Of a stretch of 64,000 bases of DNA, positions 10,647-22,464 are shown in pieces. The first letter of the stretch is position 1. Every line of letters begins with the position of its first letter. The notes beneath the pieces are model-generated. The model saw only the letters and a list, made by a program, of their open reading frames with translations, made no database searches and was not told the origin of the DNA. Source of the stretch: Paraescarpia echinospica (Eukaryota; Annelida; Polychaeta; Sabellida; Siboglinidae); assembly GCA_020002185.1 (NCBI GenBank), contig CM034543.1, forward strand, positions 30,264,439 to 30,328,438. The letters run 5' to 3'. The position numbers and the translations under genes are program-made.

Positions 10647-10859
10647 GTGGTACTGTGTATTCAAATAATTAATTCTACTTCCCAGCAATTATGTGCAACA
10701 CGAGCCACATTTGGTTGAAATGAAAATGATTCGAACACTCTTGCTGACTATATTAGTGAGTCAGTGTTCATACGGTGATCTTCCCGGGGATATGGAGACT
10801 AATGTAATCTGATTTTCAGAATAGTGTCAATGTACGTTGTTATATGATGGATTTAAGGG

Positions 10860-11300
10860 CAAAACATGATAAACGTCATTTCTAAAATGTCACCAGAACA
10901 GGGACAAAACTTTTGTTTTTAACCACATGTTGTGATAGTGCAGTATCTAATTTAAATCAAAATGCAACAAATCCCTGTTAAGCGACATGCACAAAAGAAC
11001 ATTCGTTTTCAAAACGAAATAAACGCCATCCATCTTTTTTTACTAAAACACGATATATCCATTTCAGGCAATGAACGCTGTCTTGCCACTTGTGCCATTA
11101 CGTGTAGGGACAGTGTTTACTGAATGATATATCATGTTTTGACAAAAAGCTACGTTTTGATAAGAAAATCAGCTACGATAACATTTTGTTTAACAAATCT
11201 GCAAAAACATTTAAGCTTTTGCTACCATTCTCTTGCATTAGTTAATCTTAGCATATTCCATCTTCATATATAAGCTTTTATTTAAAATCTGAGCATGAAA
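10860..11300. repeat. Foldback-type repeat, copy 2
   Basis: Aligns with 2385-2800. Its arms are clear: aaaacacgatatatccatt (from about 11044) pairs with aatgatatatcatgtttt (about 11123-11140), and flanking T and A runs and the word aacgctgtc/gacagtgtt extend the stem. The loop is centred near 11090. No coding frame is convincing. Confidence 0.6.
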
Positions 11301-11304
11301 CACA

Positions 11305-11840
11305 GTTCAAGTTACTTTATCTCAAGATCAACAAAATGGTTACCATCAGTCTCCATGTATAATACGCATTCTTGCCTTCATTTTTTATTTTAAAATCCCA
11401 CCACGGCGCCTGGTTGTTACAAACATAATACCATTAATGTGCATTAACATGTTTCACTCGATAGGTGGCGCTACTGTACTGATTGTTCCCATAAAATACA
11501 TACCTACACATACATAATGTAGTATGTTTGTTTGTGAACTTATGTGACCACCCCTTAGAAAGTGGTCTGCTTTGCATATAACCTAATGAGTTAATATAAT
11601 AACCTGAATAGTAGGGCGGTCCTTATTTCTGAAGTTTTTAAATGTCATCTTCTTACCCTCTGATTTTGTTCCAATGTATCAAATATAATTTCTCACAAAA
11701 TATGAGCACATTTGAACAATATTTAGAGGTAGCTCAATGATGTTGAAATTTAGGATATTTCATAAGCGGCAGCCAACATATAATTAGGGCAGGTTGCATT
11801 GATAATAACATAAAACTGAGATTCAGAACATAATTGTGCA
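11305..11840. other. Unassigned spacer
   Basis: Anonymous AT-rich DNA between the foldback repeat and the transposase pseudogene. A C11 run lies just downstream at about 11870-11880. Confidence 0.35.
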
Positions 11841-13760
11841 ATGATCATGACATGCTCAATAGACAATACACCCCCCCCCCAACAGACTGCACTGCAGACA
11901 TATGCTGACATCAGACTTGCATACATGGCAGGTGCTGACAATACATTGTTTGCAAAGGAGAAGCAGGTGGCAGATAGACGGGGTCGCATGCTTGCTAGAC
12001 ATTGTTGTATGGAAGATACCCTAAAGAGAGAGAGTGCCACAGTAGAACTGGTTTCGTCTGGCAGCAGCTCATCAGCTGACAATAATGACGCCGATCACGA
12101 CGTAGCTGAGCAGGAGGTTGAAGGGGCCGTTGGCGGCTCTGTGACGTCCGTGAAGAGAAGGAGAGTTCAGAAAACTGTCATTACACCACAGTTGGCAGCT
12201 GCACAGGACAGGACAAAGGTATCAAACTGCAAAGCAACATTTGTCATTGCTGAAACAGCCAAGAGTATGGGTCAAAATCTTGACAGCCTTGCCCTTAACA
12301 GATCATCGATTCGCTGAATGAGAATAAAAAATCTTGTTCAGCGAGCAGCAAGTCTCAAGGCAGAGTTTCGAGGTCAGGTGCCCCTGGTTATGCACTGGGA
12401 CGGCAAACTTCTACCTGATTTGACGGGCAAAGAAAAGGTTGATCAGCTCCCAATACTCTTCTCTGGTAAAGGAGTTTCTCAGTTGCTCAATGTCACCAAA
12501 CTTCCACCTGGAACAGGGGAAGCCCGGGCAGTCTTCAAAGCCGTGGAGGACTGGGACGTGGTTAACAGAGTTCGAGCTATGTGCTTCGATACAACCAGCT
12601 CAAATACTGGTTGGCTGGCTGGTGCTTGAGTCCTCTTGGAGCAAAAGCTTGGTAAGGAGCTTCTGTCACTGGCCTGCAGACATCACATCATGGAACTCAT
12701 CATCGGCGGAGTATTTCAAGTGTTTATGGGATCCACATCTTCTCCAGAGGTGCCACTGTTCAAGCGGTTTCAGGAATACTGGGAGTTCATCGACCGAGGC
12801 AAATATGAAACAGGAATTGAACGTGAAGATGTGTTAAACTTGGTCGAAGAAATCAAGGAAAGCAACATCGAGTTTGCTAACAATCATCTGGAAAAGAGTC
12901 AACCAAGAGATGACTGTAGGGAGTTCCTAGAATTAGTGTTGATCTTCCTGGGAGCAGTTCTTTGCCGAGGAGTTTGATTTATGTTAGCTGGAGCCATGCA
13001 TCACACCCGCTGGATGTCCATGGTCATCTACGCTCTCAAGATCTGGATGTTTCGAGCACAGTTCATACTCACCCCAAGAGAGGAAAAAAGGCTGCATGAT
13101 GTGTGCATATTTGCTGTACATGAGTATCTGAAGGAGTGGAATACTGCTCCACAAGCAGCAAGTGCACCATACAATGACTTTCTGCTGCTGAAGTCCCTGC
13201 TTGACTACTCAACCATCCATGCAACTATCTCGAGAGCTACATCAGATAAACTCACCTAGCACTTGTGATATCTATCAGAATCACTTGTTGGGTTGGCTTT
13301 TTTTGACAGCCAGGTCAGTTCATCAACAAAGAGGCTGATTGTTAGCGCTATGAGAGAGCAGGATCCTACTCCATCTCATACAAAGAAGGTTACTGTCACC
13401 TTCAAATCTTTCCGAGAGAAGAAGCTGGAAGATTTTGTCACGCTGAAGTCTGCTGCATTGTTTGAACAGATGGCGCTTCCAGATGGATTTCTCCAAGTTG
13501 ATCCAGCTATGTGGGAGGAACGAGAGGACTTCAAGCAGGCTAGAGAGACAGTTTGTACAATGAGTCGTGAATGACCATGCTGAACGCGGAGTTGTTCTGA
13601 TTCAAGAATTCAGTGGCCTCCTGACCAAAAGCGAGCCCCAACTTCAGTTCTTGCTGTAAGTTGTTGAGGAGCACCGCCATGCCTACCCAGACAGCAGGAA
13701 AAAGACCTTAACAGGACAAAGTGGACAGTGAGAAACAAGTGTCATGCACATAGAATCTGT
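11841..13760 (+). pseudogene. Decayed D/D/CxxH transposase-like gene
   Basis: One reading frame persists from 11841 to 13574 with in-frame stops at 12315 (TGA), 12627 (TGA), 12975 (TGA), 13257 (TAG) and 13266 (TGA) and no frameshift until about 13565. The continuation NDHAERGVVLIQEFSGLLTK then runs in the next frame to a stop and ...EEHRHAYPDSRKKTL. Landmarks are VMHWDGKLLPD, AMCFDTTSSNTG and LACRHHIMEL, i.e. two acidic residues followed by a CxxH motif, the order seen in hAT-like RNase-H-fold transposases. The N-terminal part holds a Ser/Asp/Glu-rich linker (SSGSSSSADNNDADHD). It resembles a family of uncharacterised repeated invertebrate proteins ending in NDHAERGV; the superfamily assignment is inference. 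Confidence 0.75.
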
Positions 13761-14160
13761 TGCTTGAACTTGGCCCACATTGAGGCGATAACAGGATGAA
13801 TCTGAAAACAAACTGTGGTTTTATTATGTGAACCATGTATGCCACTAAGACATTACTTATTCATGACAATATTTCATGACAGTATCATTAATGCAATTCA
13901 GTTTATTGGTTTTCTAATATGTCATTACTTGGAAATTACCAAACTGCTCATAACTGAATACATTGCCTCAAACTCTGAATATTGTGAACTTTGAGGCATT
14001 TGAGCTACCCCTAGATATACATATTTTGTCTTCTCTCTTTGTCTCTTGAGTCTTTTTATCATAAGGAACAATTCTGGGAGGTAAGAGCATGAGAAATATA
14101 ATTTCAATTTTTTCTTATTTCTAAGAACCACCCTACTGAACAGGTTTCGGTGTTTTGAGA
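13761..14160. other. Unassigned spacer
   Basis: No supported feature. It could include the 3' terminal region of the transposon, but I found no terminal repeat. Confidence 0.3.
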
Positions 14161-14162
14161 TA

Positions 14163-14486
14163 AAAAAGTTCTTACATCTAGTACAATATCCAGTCATTAG
14201 GACTGCTCAAAGTACTTTACACTTTACCCCCTGGCAGACCTGTTCAACCGAACACCATCTCGACTTCTCTGGGAAGCATCCAACCACACTGTACTTAATG
14301 CGTGAAGATCATTCGTACACAATATCCACCACTGTCTATAGCCAATTACTCATTCATACTGCTGGTTGAATTGGTGCAATATAGAATGAATGAACGTGCC
14401 CAAGGTTTGACTTGGCAGCACAGGATTCAAACCCAGGTTCTCTCGTTTGAGGGTCTGATGTTCTAGGTACTGTGCTCCACTGTCTT
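14163..14486 (-). mobile_element. tRNA-SINE family copy, near full length
   Basis: Tail word aaaaagttcttacatctagt at the left, body words gctcaaagtactttacactttac, ctggcagacctgttcaaccgaac, cttctctgggaagcatcc and ccactgtctatagcc. The head has a degraded B-box (gattcaaacccaggttctctcg, read on the + strand) and an A-box region ending near 14486. Confidence 0.8.
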
Positions 14487-14489
14487 AAT

Positions 14490-15898
14490 AACAGCCATTT
14501 CCTTGAATTGCTGTTTAAAGTTCAGTTGGTACCAGGATTATGACAACAAGTGAACTACCATACATAGCATGAATAAATGCCCGGATGTGGTATACTCAAC
14601 TACCACTTTGAGAGGATATGGTTACACGGTATGAATGCATACTTTTAGACCTCCTTACTTGATTTAGCCCATTGCAAATCAGGTTAATTGGTGTACAAAT
14701 GAGCAGTGTGTGAATAGATAACATTTACGTTACAGCTTTCTCCTTAATTGAAATATAACCTGAGGTCGACAACATTTTTGAATTGATGGCCAAATTAGTG
14801 ACAAGTATTAGGTCAGTGGGTCACACATATCACTGACCTGATGATCTGGGAGCCACAGGTTACTGACCACTGATTTGACCCATACGTAATCAAGAGTCAT
14901 TGGTGTATAAATCTGTGGTGTAAATCGTTTCAATTTAAATGTGCAGTTGTTGTAACAAAAGAATACTAAATTCATTCAAAGAATGATCATTAAATCAGTT
15001 CATGTTATCAATAGTGTGCTTTAAAAACACATTAAACAATAGTAAACATAAATGTGGCTCAATAAAACACGTGACATCATCAGACTCCGTGGAGGAGCAG
15101 AAAAGGACATTGGCATGATTTGTGAATACATGTGTGTGATATGGTTTATGTACTTTTTCTATGACGCTTTTCTCTGCTCTATTATACACGAGGTTTTGCT
15201 TGAAGACATTTCTCCTTACTGATAATACAGTAACAGTATATGCAGGGTTTTTAGGGCTGTAAATAAAGTAGGATAGATTACATCTGGGGCAGAATGGCCC
15301 CACCTCTCTTTAGTATGTTTTAATAAGTAGTAGTTTTAGTTGTCAAAATGTTTGTGAGACATCTTTCTGAGGTTTTTATGTATTATCTACCACTATTTTA
15401 ATGTAGCGCTTTACAATGTAGGCCTTTATTTAGAATGTATAGGCTAAGTAAATGGGGCAATGTTTAAGACCTCAAATGGTCCACATTTATTTGTAAATAT
15501 ATGCATGTTATAACTCATCCAATAATCTGGTGAGTAATAAATAACTGTCAGAAGGTTATTCTGGCCATATTCTACCATATCTGTTGTTGACTTGTTGCAT
15601 TGCGTAAAAGGACATTAGAACTTGATCGTACAAAGCCAGGTCTGCATTTGCAAAGGTACAACCCATACAGAGATCCTCAGTGTTTTCTTGAAAGACAAAC
15701 TAAATCCTTTACCAGTGCAATGTCTGCTCTGTGTTCCTGTATAATTCAGTACGATGGTGCATAATATAACTTCAACAGACTTGCCAATTTCCATTATAGA
15801 AGTTACTGCAGCCTGAAGCCATCAGATGTCATACTGATCCAAACAGCGGAGTGTGAAAACAACTGATTGTTCCTAGAAGGGAGAAGATAGAAGTTGCT
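14490..15898. other. Unassigned spacer
   Basis: No gene seen. One small inverted pair: aggtcagtg (about 14811) and cactgacct (about 14829). Otherwise anonymous. Confidence 0.35.
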
Positions 15899-15899
15899 C

Positions 15900-16095
15900 T
15901 GTGGTGTGCATGGTAGGGTATTAACTAGAATATCTCAATTGGAGAATTAGAGTTTGATTCTTCTTGCTGCCATTTCAAAGATTGGGCAATTTTGTTTCCT
16001 CCACATTGCCTCAGTTCACTTGGCTGTACGAATGAATATCTGGCTACAGTCAGTGGTAGACATAAATGAACAAGTAGTCTTTATGCAGTATACCG
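15900..16095 (+). mobile_element. tRNA-SINE family copy, 3'-truncated, + strand
   Basis: Degraded head (gtgtgcatggtagggtat ... agagtttgattcttc, A- and B-box positions), then the body in reverse sense to most copies: cctcagttcacttggctgtacgaatgaatatctggctacagtcagtggtagac. It stops before the conserved tail. Confidence 0.6.
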
Positions 16096-16099
16096 GTAA

Positions 16100-16935
16100 T
16101 TGCAAATTGGAGTTGGAATGAACAGGTTTGCAAGGGGGTGATGTGCAAATCACACTGTGCAGTCTTATGGACTATAATATGGCATTATATAAGAATGTAC
16201 CTGTGTTGGATAGTATCCCAGTGTCTCTCATTACTACGAGACAGTTTCCGTGACTAGGTTTAAACTAGGTCACAAATCTGCCTGAATATTAATAAATTAT
16301 ATTCACAAGCGGAAAAAATCAAACAATGAAGGAACCTTTAACTGTTCCGTTTGTGACTTTAAATCAACTGCTTTCCAAAAGGAAGACAACACATACAAAA
16401 CACATTCCTGCAAAGCCTTCAACACTCAATTACCTTAATTCTAAAAGACAACCCCCAAACAGCTAGTCTGCAAATCATAATGCAACAATAGTAACAAATG
16501 TCAACTTACAATTTCTCATATCTATCCGAGGAGAACATTTTGCAGCAGTTGATATGTCCAGCCCCGTTCCAAAGGGTGTTTCCAAAGAGATCACCACGTC
16601 ATTGACTGGCAGTCGGAACTTACGATGGCAACAGGCAACAACAATTTATTAGTGATCCTCATTACGCCTGCTACCCACAATTATGTGTTCATCTGTAATC
16701 GCGACGGACTCTCCAGCGAATGATGCACAAGATACAGCTGCTGCTCTCTTGCAAGCGGGAAATGAGACTGTACACACGAGACACCACACAATCGGTGTCA
16801 CGTAGCAGCACTTCACTGGCAGTCAATGACTACCAGTACCACACATGTCTATCGAGCAGTTATCAATATACAGCTCCATATGCATCCTGCATTGCACAGT
16901 TCTGGCACACGGTTGAAATGTCAGATGTGAGAGGT
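16100..16935. other. Unassigned spacer
   Basis: No supported gene. A short phrase around 'actggcagtc' recurs at about 16600 and 16815. Confidence 0.3.
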
Positions 16936-16939
16936 GAAA

Positions 16940-17390
16940 GACGTTTTGTTTTGATGTAAGAGGGAGCTTCTGTCTTTTCTGGCAGGAATATATGCCATTT
17001 AGACTGTTTTGAGTGTTTTTTATTTGGAATATCATCTATGGTAGATTAGTGAGGTTTGTCTTCATATGTGGGAGAGCTTCATCTTTTTCTTACAGGAATA
17101 TATGCCATCTAGACTGTTTTAATGTTTTTCATTTTTTAAATATCATCTACGAGAGATTTATTTTTACATATGGGGGGAGTCTCACCTGGGGTTTTTTTCT
17201 GACAAAAATATATGTCATCTAGACTGTCTTAATTTATTTTAAAAATATAATCTTCGACTGGTGACATAGATTTGTCTTCACATATGATGATGCTTCATCT
17301 TTCGTATCTGACAGCTACATATGCCATCTTTATTGTTTGAATAATTTTTTTTTTTATTTATATGTCACATCTTTTACTAGAAAATGTATG
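16940..17390. repeat. ~110-bp tandem array, four diverged units
   Basis: The motif ggaatatatgccatctagactgtttt begins at about 16985, 17095, 17205 and 17315, giving a 110-bp period. Each unit also holds atcatctacg and gagcttcatcttttt words. Identity falls toward the right end. This is an old satellite-like array. Confidence 0.75.
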
Positions 17391-17611
17391 AATTGTAGTT
17401 TTAGCTGTATACATATATAAATGCATTTTATGCATTATTTTATTTGGCATGCATTCAAAACAGGACATAGAGATATTTGGAAATTAGTCTGTATACATGG
17501 TTGGAATTATACAGTACTTAGCTTTAATGTTAAACCAGAAGTTTATTATAAGGCTGTTTTAGGTGATTTTCTTGGCCACACTTTTGCTGGTTTTATCCGT
17601 CTAGTGATTGT

Positions 17612-17662
17612 CAATGTACAGTACATTACAGTACATTACATTACATTACAGTACATTACAGT
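17612..17662. repeat. (ACATT)/(ACAGT) pentanucleotide repeat
   Basis: Runs of gtacattaca and acattacatt, ten units or so, next to a SINE copy. Confidence 0.8.
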
Positions 17663-17664
17663 CT

Positions 17665-17990
17665 CACATAAAACTAAAGGTCAAAAAGTCAGTCCATTAT
17701 ATAGCACAGTATCCACTCCATAGGACTGCTCAATGTGTTTTACATTTTACTCTCAGGCTGATCTATTCAATCAAACACCATGCTAACTTCTCTCGGAAGA
17801 TTTCAGCCATGCAGCGATTACTGCACAAACTATATACATACACAGAAATCCACCACTGTCTGTCCAGGTGCTCATTCATACAGCCGAGTGAACTGGATCA
17901 ACTTGGTGTGAACAAACTTGTCAAATGTTTGAGCAAGAAGAGGATTTGAACCTGGAATCTCTTGAACGACATAATAACCCCAACACAGCG
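17665..17990 (-). mobile_element. tRNA-SINE family copy, near full length
   Basis: Tail (aaaggtcaaaaagtcagtccattatatagcac), body words (ggactgctcaatgtg, ttctctcggaagatttcagccatgcag, ccaccactgtctgtccaggtgctc, gaacaaacttgtcaaatg) and a head with gaggatttgaacctgga, the reverse complement of a weak B-box. Confidence 0.8.
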
Positions 17991-17994
17991 ACCA

Positions 17995-18338
17995 TACCCC
18001 ACAATAATGGACAACAAAAGTGGCACCACCTGGTGTATGCTTATAAAAACATCTCATGAATTTTGCTTTCATCACAATGTGTACATTTAACAAGTTACAC
18101 GGTAGTTATATTATAAAACTAAACATGACAGCGTGTCTCAATTAATTAAGATGTATCTAGAACAGCTGCAAGTTCCATAAACAGCTGGCAAATGGAACAA
18201 AAGCACTTACAAATCACTGTTTTTTCAATGATAAACATGGTATGTCTAATAAAATACCTGGGAGGCTGCAACTTCATGGCCACCGAGAACAGAAACGGTA
18301 ATGTATGGAATAAATGAAAATTACTGCTCTACCCTGGT
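17995..18338. other. Unassigned spacer
   Basis: No supported feature. Confidence 0.3.
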
Positions 18339-18339
18339 A

Positions 18340-18960
18340 TTCTTTCTTCCTGTAGTCTGGTGCAAGGCTCGTCTCGATACTGGTCCATGATGTTTGTTTT
18401 CTTTCATCTGTCATTGATTCCACACTGCCATCTCCACTGCCCGTCTTTATTCCCTATCTCTCACTTTTTTCTCCTCACCTCATCTATCCTCACTGGACTC
18501 TATTGGTTCGTAATGATGTTGTGCAACTTCTCTATCTCAATTAATCTGTCTCTGGCTATGTGTTTTATATCACTCCATGTTCTCCATCTGAAAGTTTTCA
18601 TGTCCTTCAACAGTGGTTTGCCATGTTGTTTTTGGGTGATTCACAACTTACTGTTGTCAGTCAGTGGCTGTTTTCATTCCTCCCAATCCATGTCCATCTT
18701 CTTCTTTTTTTACTTCCACACTGATCTTCTCTTCTGCTCTTGTTGTCTGGATGTCTTGTTTTGGGATCACCACTGGCCATTTAATCTTCAGTATCCTTCT
18801 TAAAAACTTGAAGCGGAATGTGTCTATAATTTTCTTTCTCCAACCATCTCCTAATCTCCCCAAATATCTCTTCAAACAATCTTCTCAATTCAGCTGGTGT
18901 TCAATGGTTCTTCTTCTACGACTCCACCCTATATTGATGAGCTGATAAGTGAATCACACA
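18340..18960 (-). pseudogene. Decayed LINE RT C-terminus (RTE-like style)
   Basis: Minus-strand translation gives FKFLRRILKIKWPVVIPKQDI, then in shifted frames RRWTWIG, HPKTTWQTTVEGHENF and a downstream A..R pattern. This order (RILKI.W, RRW.WIG, P+.TWR.TVE.E.+) is the standard tail of one group of LINE ORF2 proteins. Several stops and frameshifts are present. The hydrophobic + strand frame over the same DNA is its antisense. Confidence 0.6.
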
Positions 18961-18964
18961 TGTA

Positions 18965-19500
18965 ATCATCTTCTGCTAATTCAACAAAGCAGGCACAGTA
19001 TAATCGGCAGGCAAGAAACGTTGCAATTTGTACAATTGCTACAACACTGGGGATGAGTTTTATAATTTGTTTTAATTTCTTTTTTCAAGAAGCTGCAAAA
19101 CTTTTATTTCTATATCAAAATTTGGAAACAGACACACCTGTTGATGAGTGTGTTGGCTTGACAAGTCACGAGGGATATTATTAGAAGTGACACAGATGCC
19201 AAAGACACTGAGTAAGATGATGTCATAACAGTGACTACTTGGGATTCTGGTATCGTCGTAGACTTTGATTAAAGACGCACATTACAGAAATGATTGGCAG
19301 TCGTTAATTTACCGGCATACACATCTGACCTGAGGGCAGAATATCATTATCAATAGGCTTAGTTGAGACTGGCTTAGCACACAGCATCACTGCCGAGTCA
19401 CGTCTCTCACCTGTATTTATACAGTTTTGTCCTACTGGATTTAGGCCCAGATTTTACTGATGGCAATGGTTCTTCCCTTCCATATGTGCAATAAGACAAT
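18965..19500. other. Unassigned spacer
   Basis: No supported feature. Confidence 0.3.
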
Positions 19501-19505
19501 ACGAC

Positions 19506-20632
19506 TAGGGACACTGATTTTCCACGATTGTGGAAAACGGACGGAATTCGCAGAATTCAGGTTTTGAAACGGAATTAACCTTCTGGAACAGAAATTCCAC
19601 GATCGTGGAAAACAGATAGAATTCTGCATAATCTAGTCAACATTTTGAAATGGGATTTGTATTTTCGAACAGAAACTCTGTAAATGCTGAAAAAGTAGAA
19701 TCACCAACACCATAAACAATACTGAGTTTATTGGCGATATTTTGAAACAAACATGATTCCTATGCAACCGTATTTGTTTATTTTGGTAATTTATGACGCA
19801 GGATTTTTAAAACAGGCAAGGCAAATCATTACAAAGTGTCATGGTATCCATGCTACCTCGCGTCAACCAATGTAAACAAACAGGGGGGCGGACAGAAGGC
19901 ACTAACATAAACCGTTTCGCAATCGTTGCGTGGCTGTCCGCTAAGTGCATTGAAGACATATTGTTAATTAAATATAGTTGTCACATCGTTAGAACATGCA
20001 TAAGTGTACAAATTCCAGTTTCGAACACAAAACTCGAAGGAATAACAATAGTCTATGTTATGGTGGCTCAAAGTGATATAGTCCGCCTGTCGTAGTTCTA
20101 ATGAATTCCTTTGGATGGCGTAATATATAGCACTAGCTAAAATGGTTAAACAAAATTATTAGTGAAACAGCATCAGTGATTTGAACATTCAGAATTGTTA
20201 ATATGATTGCTTGTATAATTTACATATGTTAACTTATATATTGAGCACTGCTGCATTAGAAACAACCAGTAATTTATATGTTATTGTGTGACAGGAATCG
20301 TTTTATTATCTAAATTGATTATGTGCAGTTGTTATGGTGTTGCAAATATTACACAAATAAATGTTGTTAGAAAAGTTAACCACACTATAAAACAGTATTA
20401 TTTAGATGCAGAGATCATAACATTGTGATTTTATAGATATTTCACAGAATGTATCATCAGAAAGTTAACTTTGAAATGAAACATTACCCTCCTGACCAAA
20501 AATGGGCTTCATTAGACAGTATGCCATTTTGAAACGGAATTTGCCTTTTTCTGAAACAGAATTTTGAAACGAAATTGAAACAGAATTTGCCTTTTTTAAA
20601 TGGAAAACCAGTGTACCTATATGACATGTATA
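19506..20632. mobile_element. Non-autonomous TIR element (TAGGGACACTG family), copy 1
   Basis: Left end TAGGGACACTGATTTTCC and right end GGAAAACCAGTGTACCTA are inverted repeats with few mismatches. Subterminal words 'gaaacggaatttgcctttt' and 'ccacgattgtggaaaa' repeat inside both ends. The interior aligns over nearly its full length with 60080-61283 and in part with 33545-34024. TAGGG ends fit the YARNG terminal consensus of hAT elements. The flanks do not give a clear 8-bp duplication. No transposase frame is seen. Confidence 0.85.
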
Positions 20633-20634
20633 TC

Positions 20635-21225
20635 CTAAGGATCTCAGAAAAGGGGAATTAAAAATAAGACCAAGTCACACTTAAGTTTTCCATGCTAAAC
20701 TATATAGTGGTGTAACTGCATGAATAAAATTGCCAAAGAGGGTCCCCCCAAATATGCTACAGCACGTGTCAAGTATTTGTCATGGTAAATATAGGTGTAA
20801 ATGACAGGAGGGTAGTTGGTCTTTGAAATAGGCGGGAGAGGGGAGTATGCAATACATCCTTTCTGACCCCCAAGGAGCCAATTCTTACACACGTCAAGTT
20901 TTTTGTCACAGCAGATTCACGCCCACAATCCTTCTGAAAGGAGTCTATTTTCACACCAGTAACCCTATTACTATTATTAATGATCTCTTTTTGTATTTTT
21001 GGCTGATTGTCGCAGCCTTCATCCGCGAATTTTGAATCTATTATTAATTTTCTTTATGCAAACTTTACAAATTGGAATTGGATTACGTGATTAATCCACT
21101 GACATATTCCCTTTTGGTATTGCAGTCCAAAAGCCATGTTAAGTAGATTTTTTTATAAATCGTCACATATGATCACACTTCCGATATTGAGTGATTGTAG
21201 ATAACCGTTTTCTAATCTATAGTAA
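20635..21225. other. Unassigned spacer
   Basis: No supported feature. Confidence 0.3.
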
Positions 21226-21229
21226 AAAT

Positions 21230-21530
21230 GGGAAAAGAAGTTCTTATATAGTGTGGCATCCAGTCATTAGTTTTTCACTCTACTCCCTGGCAGACCTGTA
21301 ATCCAACACCATTTGGATTTATCTGGGAAGCATTCAGCCACACAACAATTACTGCATGAAGACTTTTTCTAAATACACAAATATACACCACTGTCTATAG
21401 CCGGGTACTCAATGAAACAGCTGAAACTGCAGCAACATGGAATAAACAAAATTGTTCTAGCATCGAAACAGCACAAAGAAGATTCAGAGGCAAAATCTCT
21501 TGACTAGGCACCTGTGAGCTATAAACCATC
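21230..21530 (-). mobile_element. tRNA-SINE family copy
   Basis: Tail agttcttatatagtgtgg, body words ctccctggcagacctg, tctgggaagcattcagcc, ccactgtctatagccgggtact; head region degraded (gattcagaggcaaaatctcttgac). Confidence 0.75.
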
Positions 21531-21534
21531 TAGA

Positions 21535-22105
21535 AGGAAAACGTTATCATAGTCCCTCCATATACACACATGTATGCTAGCTCGGTTATAATTAGATATA
21601 TATAAGACATGAAACACATCTCAAAAAGAATAAAATGGAAATGCTGGATACATTAAAAGTCCTTACAAGTAGTTTCTGGAGGAAACTGGTGTCATACAAA
21701 TACATTTTTATTTTAACTTTTCAACTTATTTCAATTAATTTAGTTTTTTCTTCTTATTAAGCTGGTTTTCAAACTTGGACATACCACAAGAATAATTACA
21801 AATGAAGAGTTTTCGGGCAAAATGCAATATATCCGGTATTTATTTATTTTCAAGCTCACATCCTCTAAGCATTTCACTTCAGAAATTTTCGTTGGGTCAA
21901 AAATATCTGTCTAACTGGCATAGGTAGCTTTATGCACAGAAACCATTCACATGTATAATAATATACAAACATTATGGATTAGCTGTGAATGTAACACTCT
22001 GCCAAGATGATGCCAGGCTCCATATGCGAGTCTGATCACTTAATGACAGAAACTAATGAGAGTGCACGAGGCTAAGCCACTACATGAAGTGTGCATTAGG
22101 GACAA
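21535..22105. other. Unassigned spacer
   Basis: No supported feature. Confidence 0.3.
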
Positions 22106-22107
22106 CC

Positions 22108-22462
22108 GCAGGTGAACCAACAGGTACTTCTCAGGTACAACACGTGAACCACCAGGTACTTCTCAGGTACAACACGTGAACCACAGGTACTTTTCAGGTA
22201 CAACAGGTGAACCACCAGGTACTTATCAGGTACAACAGGTGAACCACCAGATACTTCTCAGGTACAACAGGTGAACCAGCAGGTATTTCTCAGGTACAAC
22301 AAGTGAACCACCAGATACTTCTCAGGTACAACAGTAAACAACCAGGTACTTATCAGGTACAACAGGTGAACCACCAGGTACTTCTCGGGTACAACAGAAG
22401 TACCTGGTATTTCTCTGGTACAACAGTTAAACCACCAGGTACTTCACAGGTACAACAGGTCA
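22108..22462. repeat. 32-bp minisatellite, ~11 copies
   Basis: Unit approx. ggtgaaccaccaggtact + tctcaggtacaaca, 32 bp, with small indels (some units 30 or 45 bp). It contains the inner inverted word aggtac/gtacct. There are no unique spacers, so this is a VNTR and not a CRISPR-like array. The decayed hAT starts immediately after it. Confidence 0.9.
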
Positions 22463-22464
22463 TG

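Noticed and set aside
13266..13268. TGA recoding (selenocysteine or readthrough) in the transposase gene
   Set aside because: Stops fall at positions expected for Arg, Cys, Ser and Trp in relatives and include a TAG; simple decay explains them.
18360..18803. 147-codon hydrophobic, membrane-like protein on the plus strand
   Set aside because: It is the antisense of the decayed LINE tail; the U-rich antisense of a Lys-rich coding strand looks hydrophobic.
22108..22462. CRISPR-like array
   Set aside because: The units are contiguous with no unique spacers, in a eukaryotic context.
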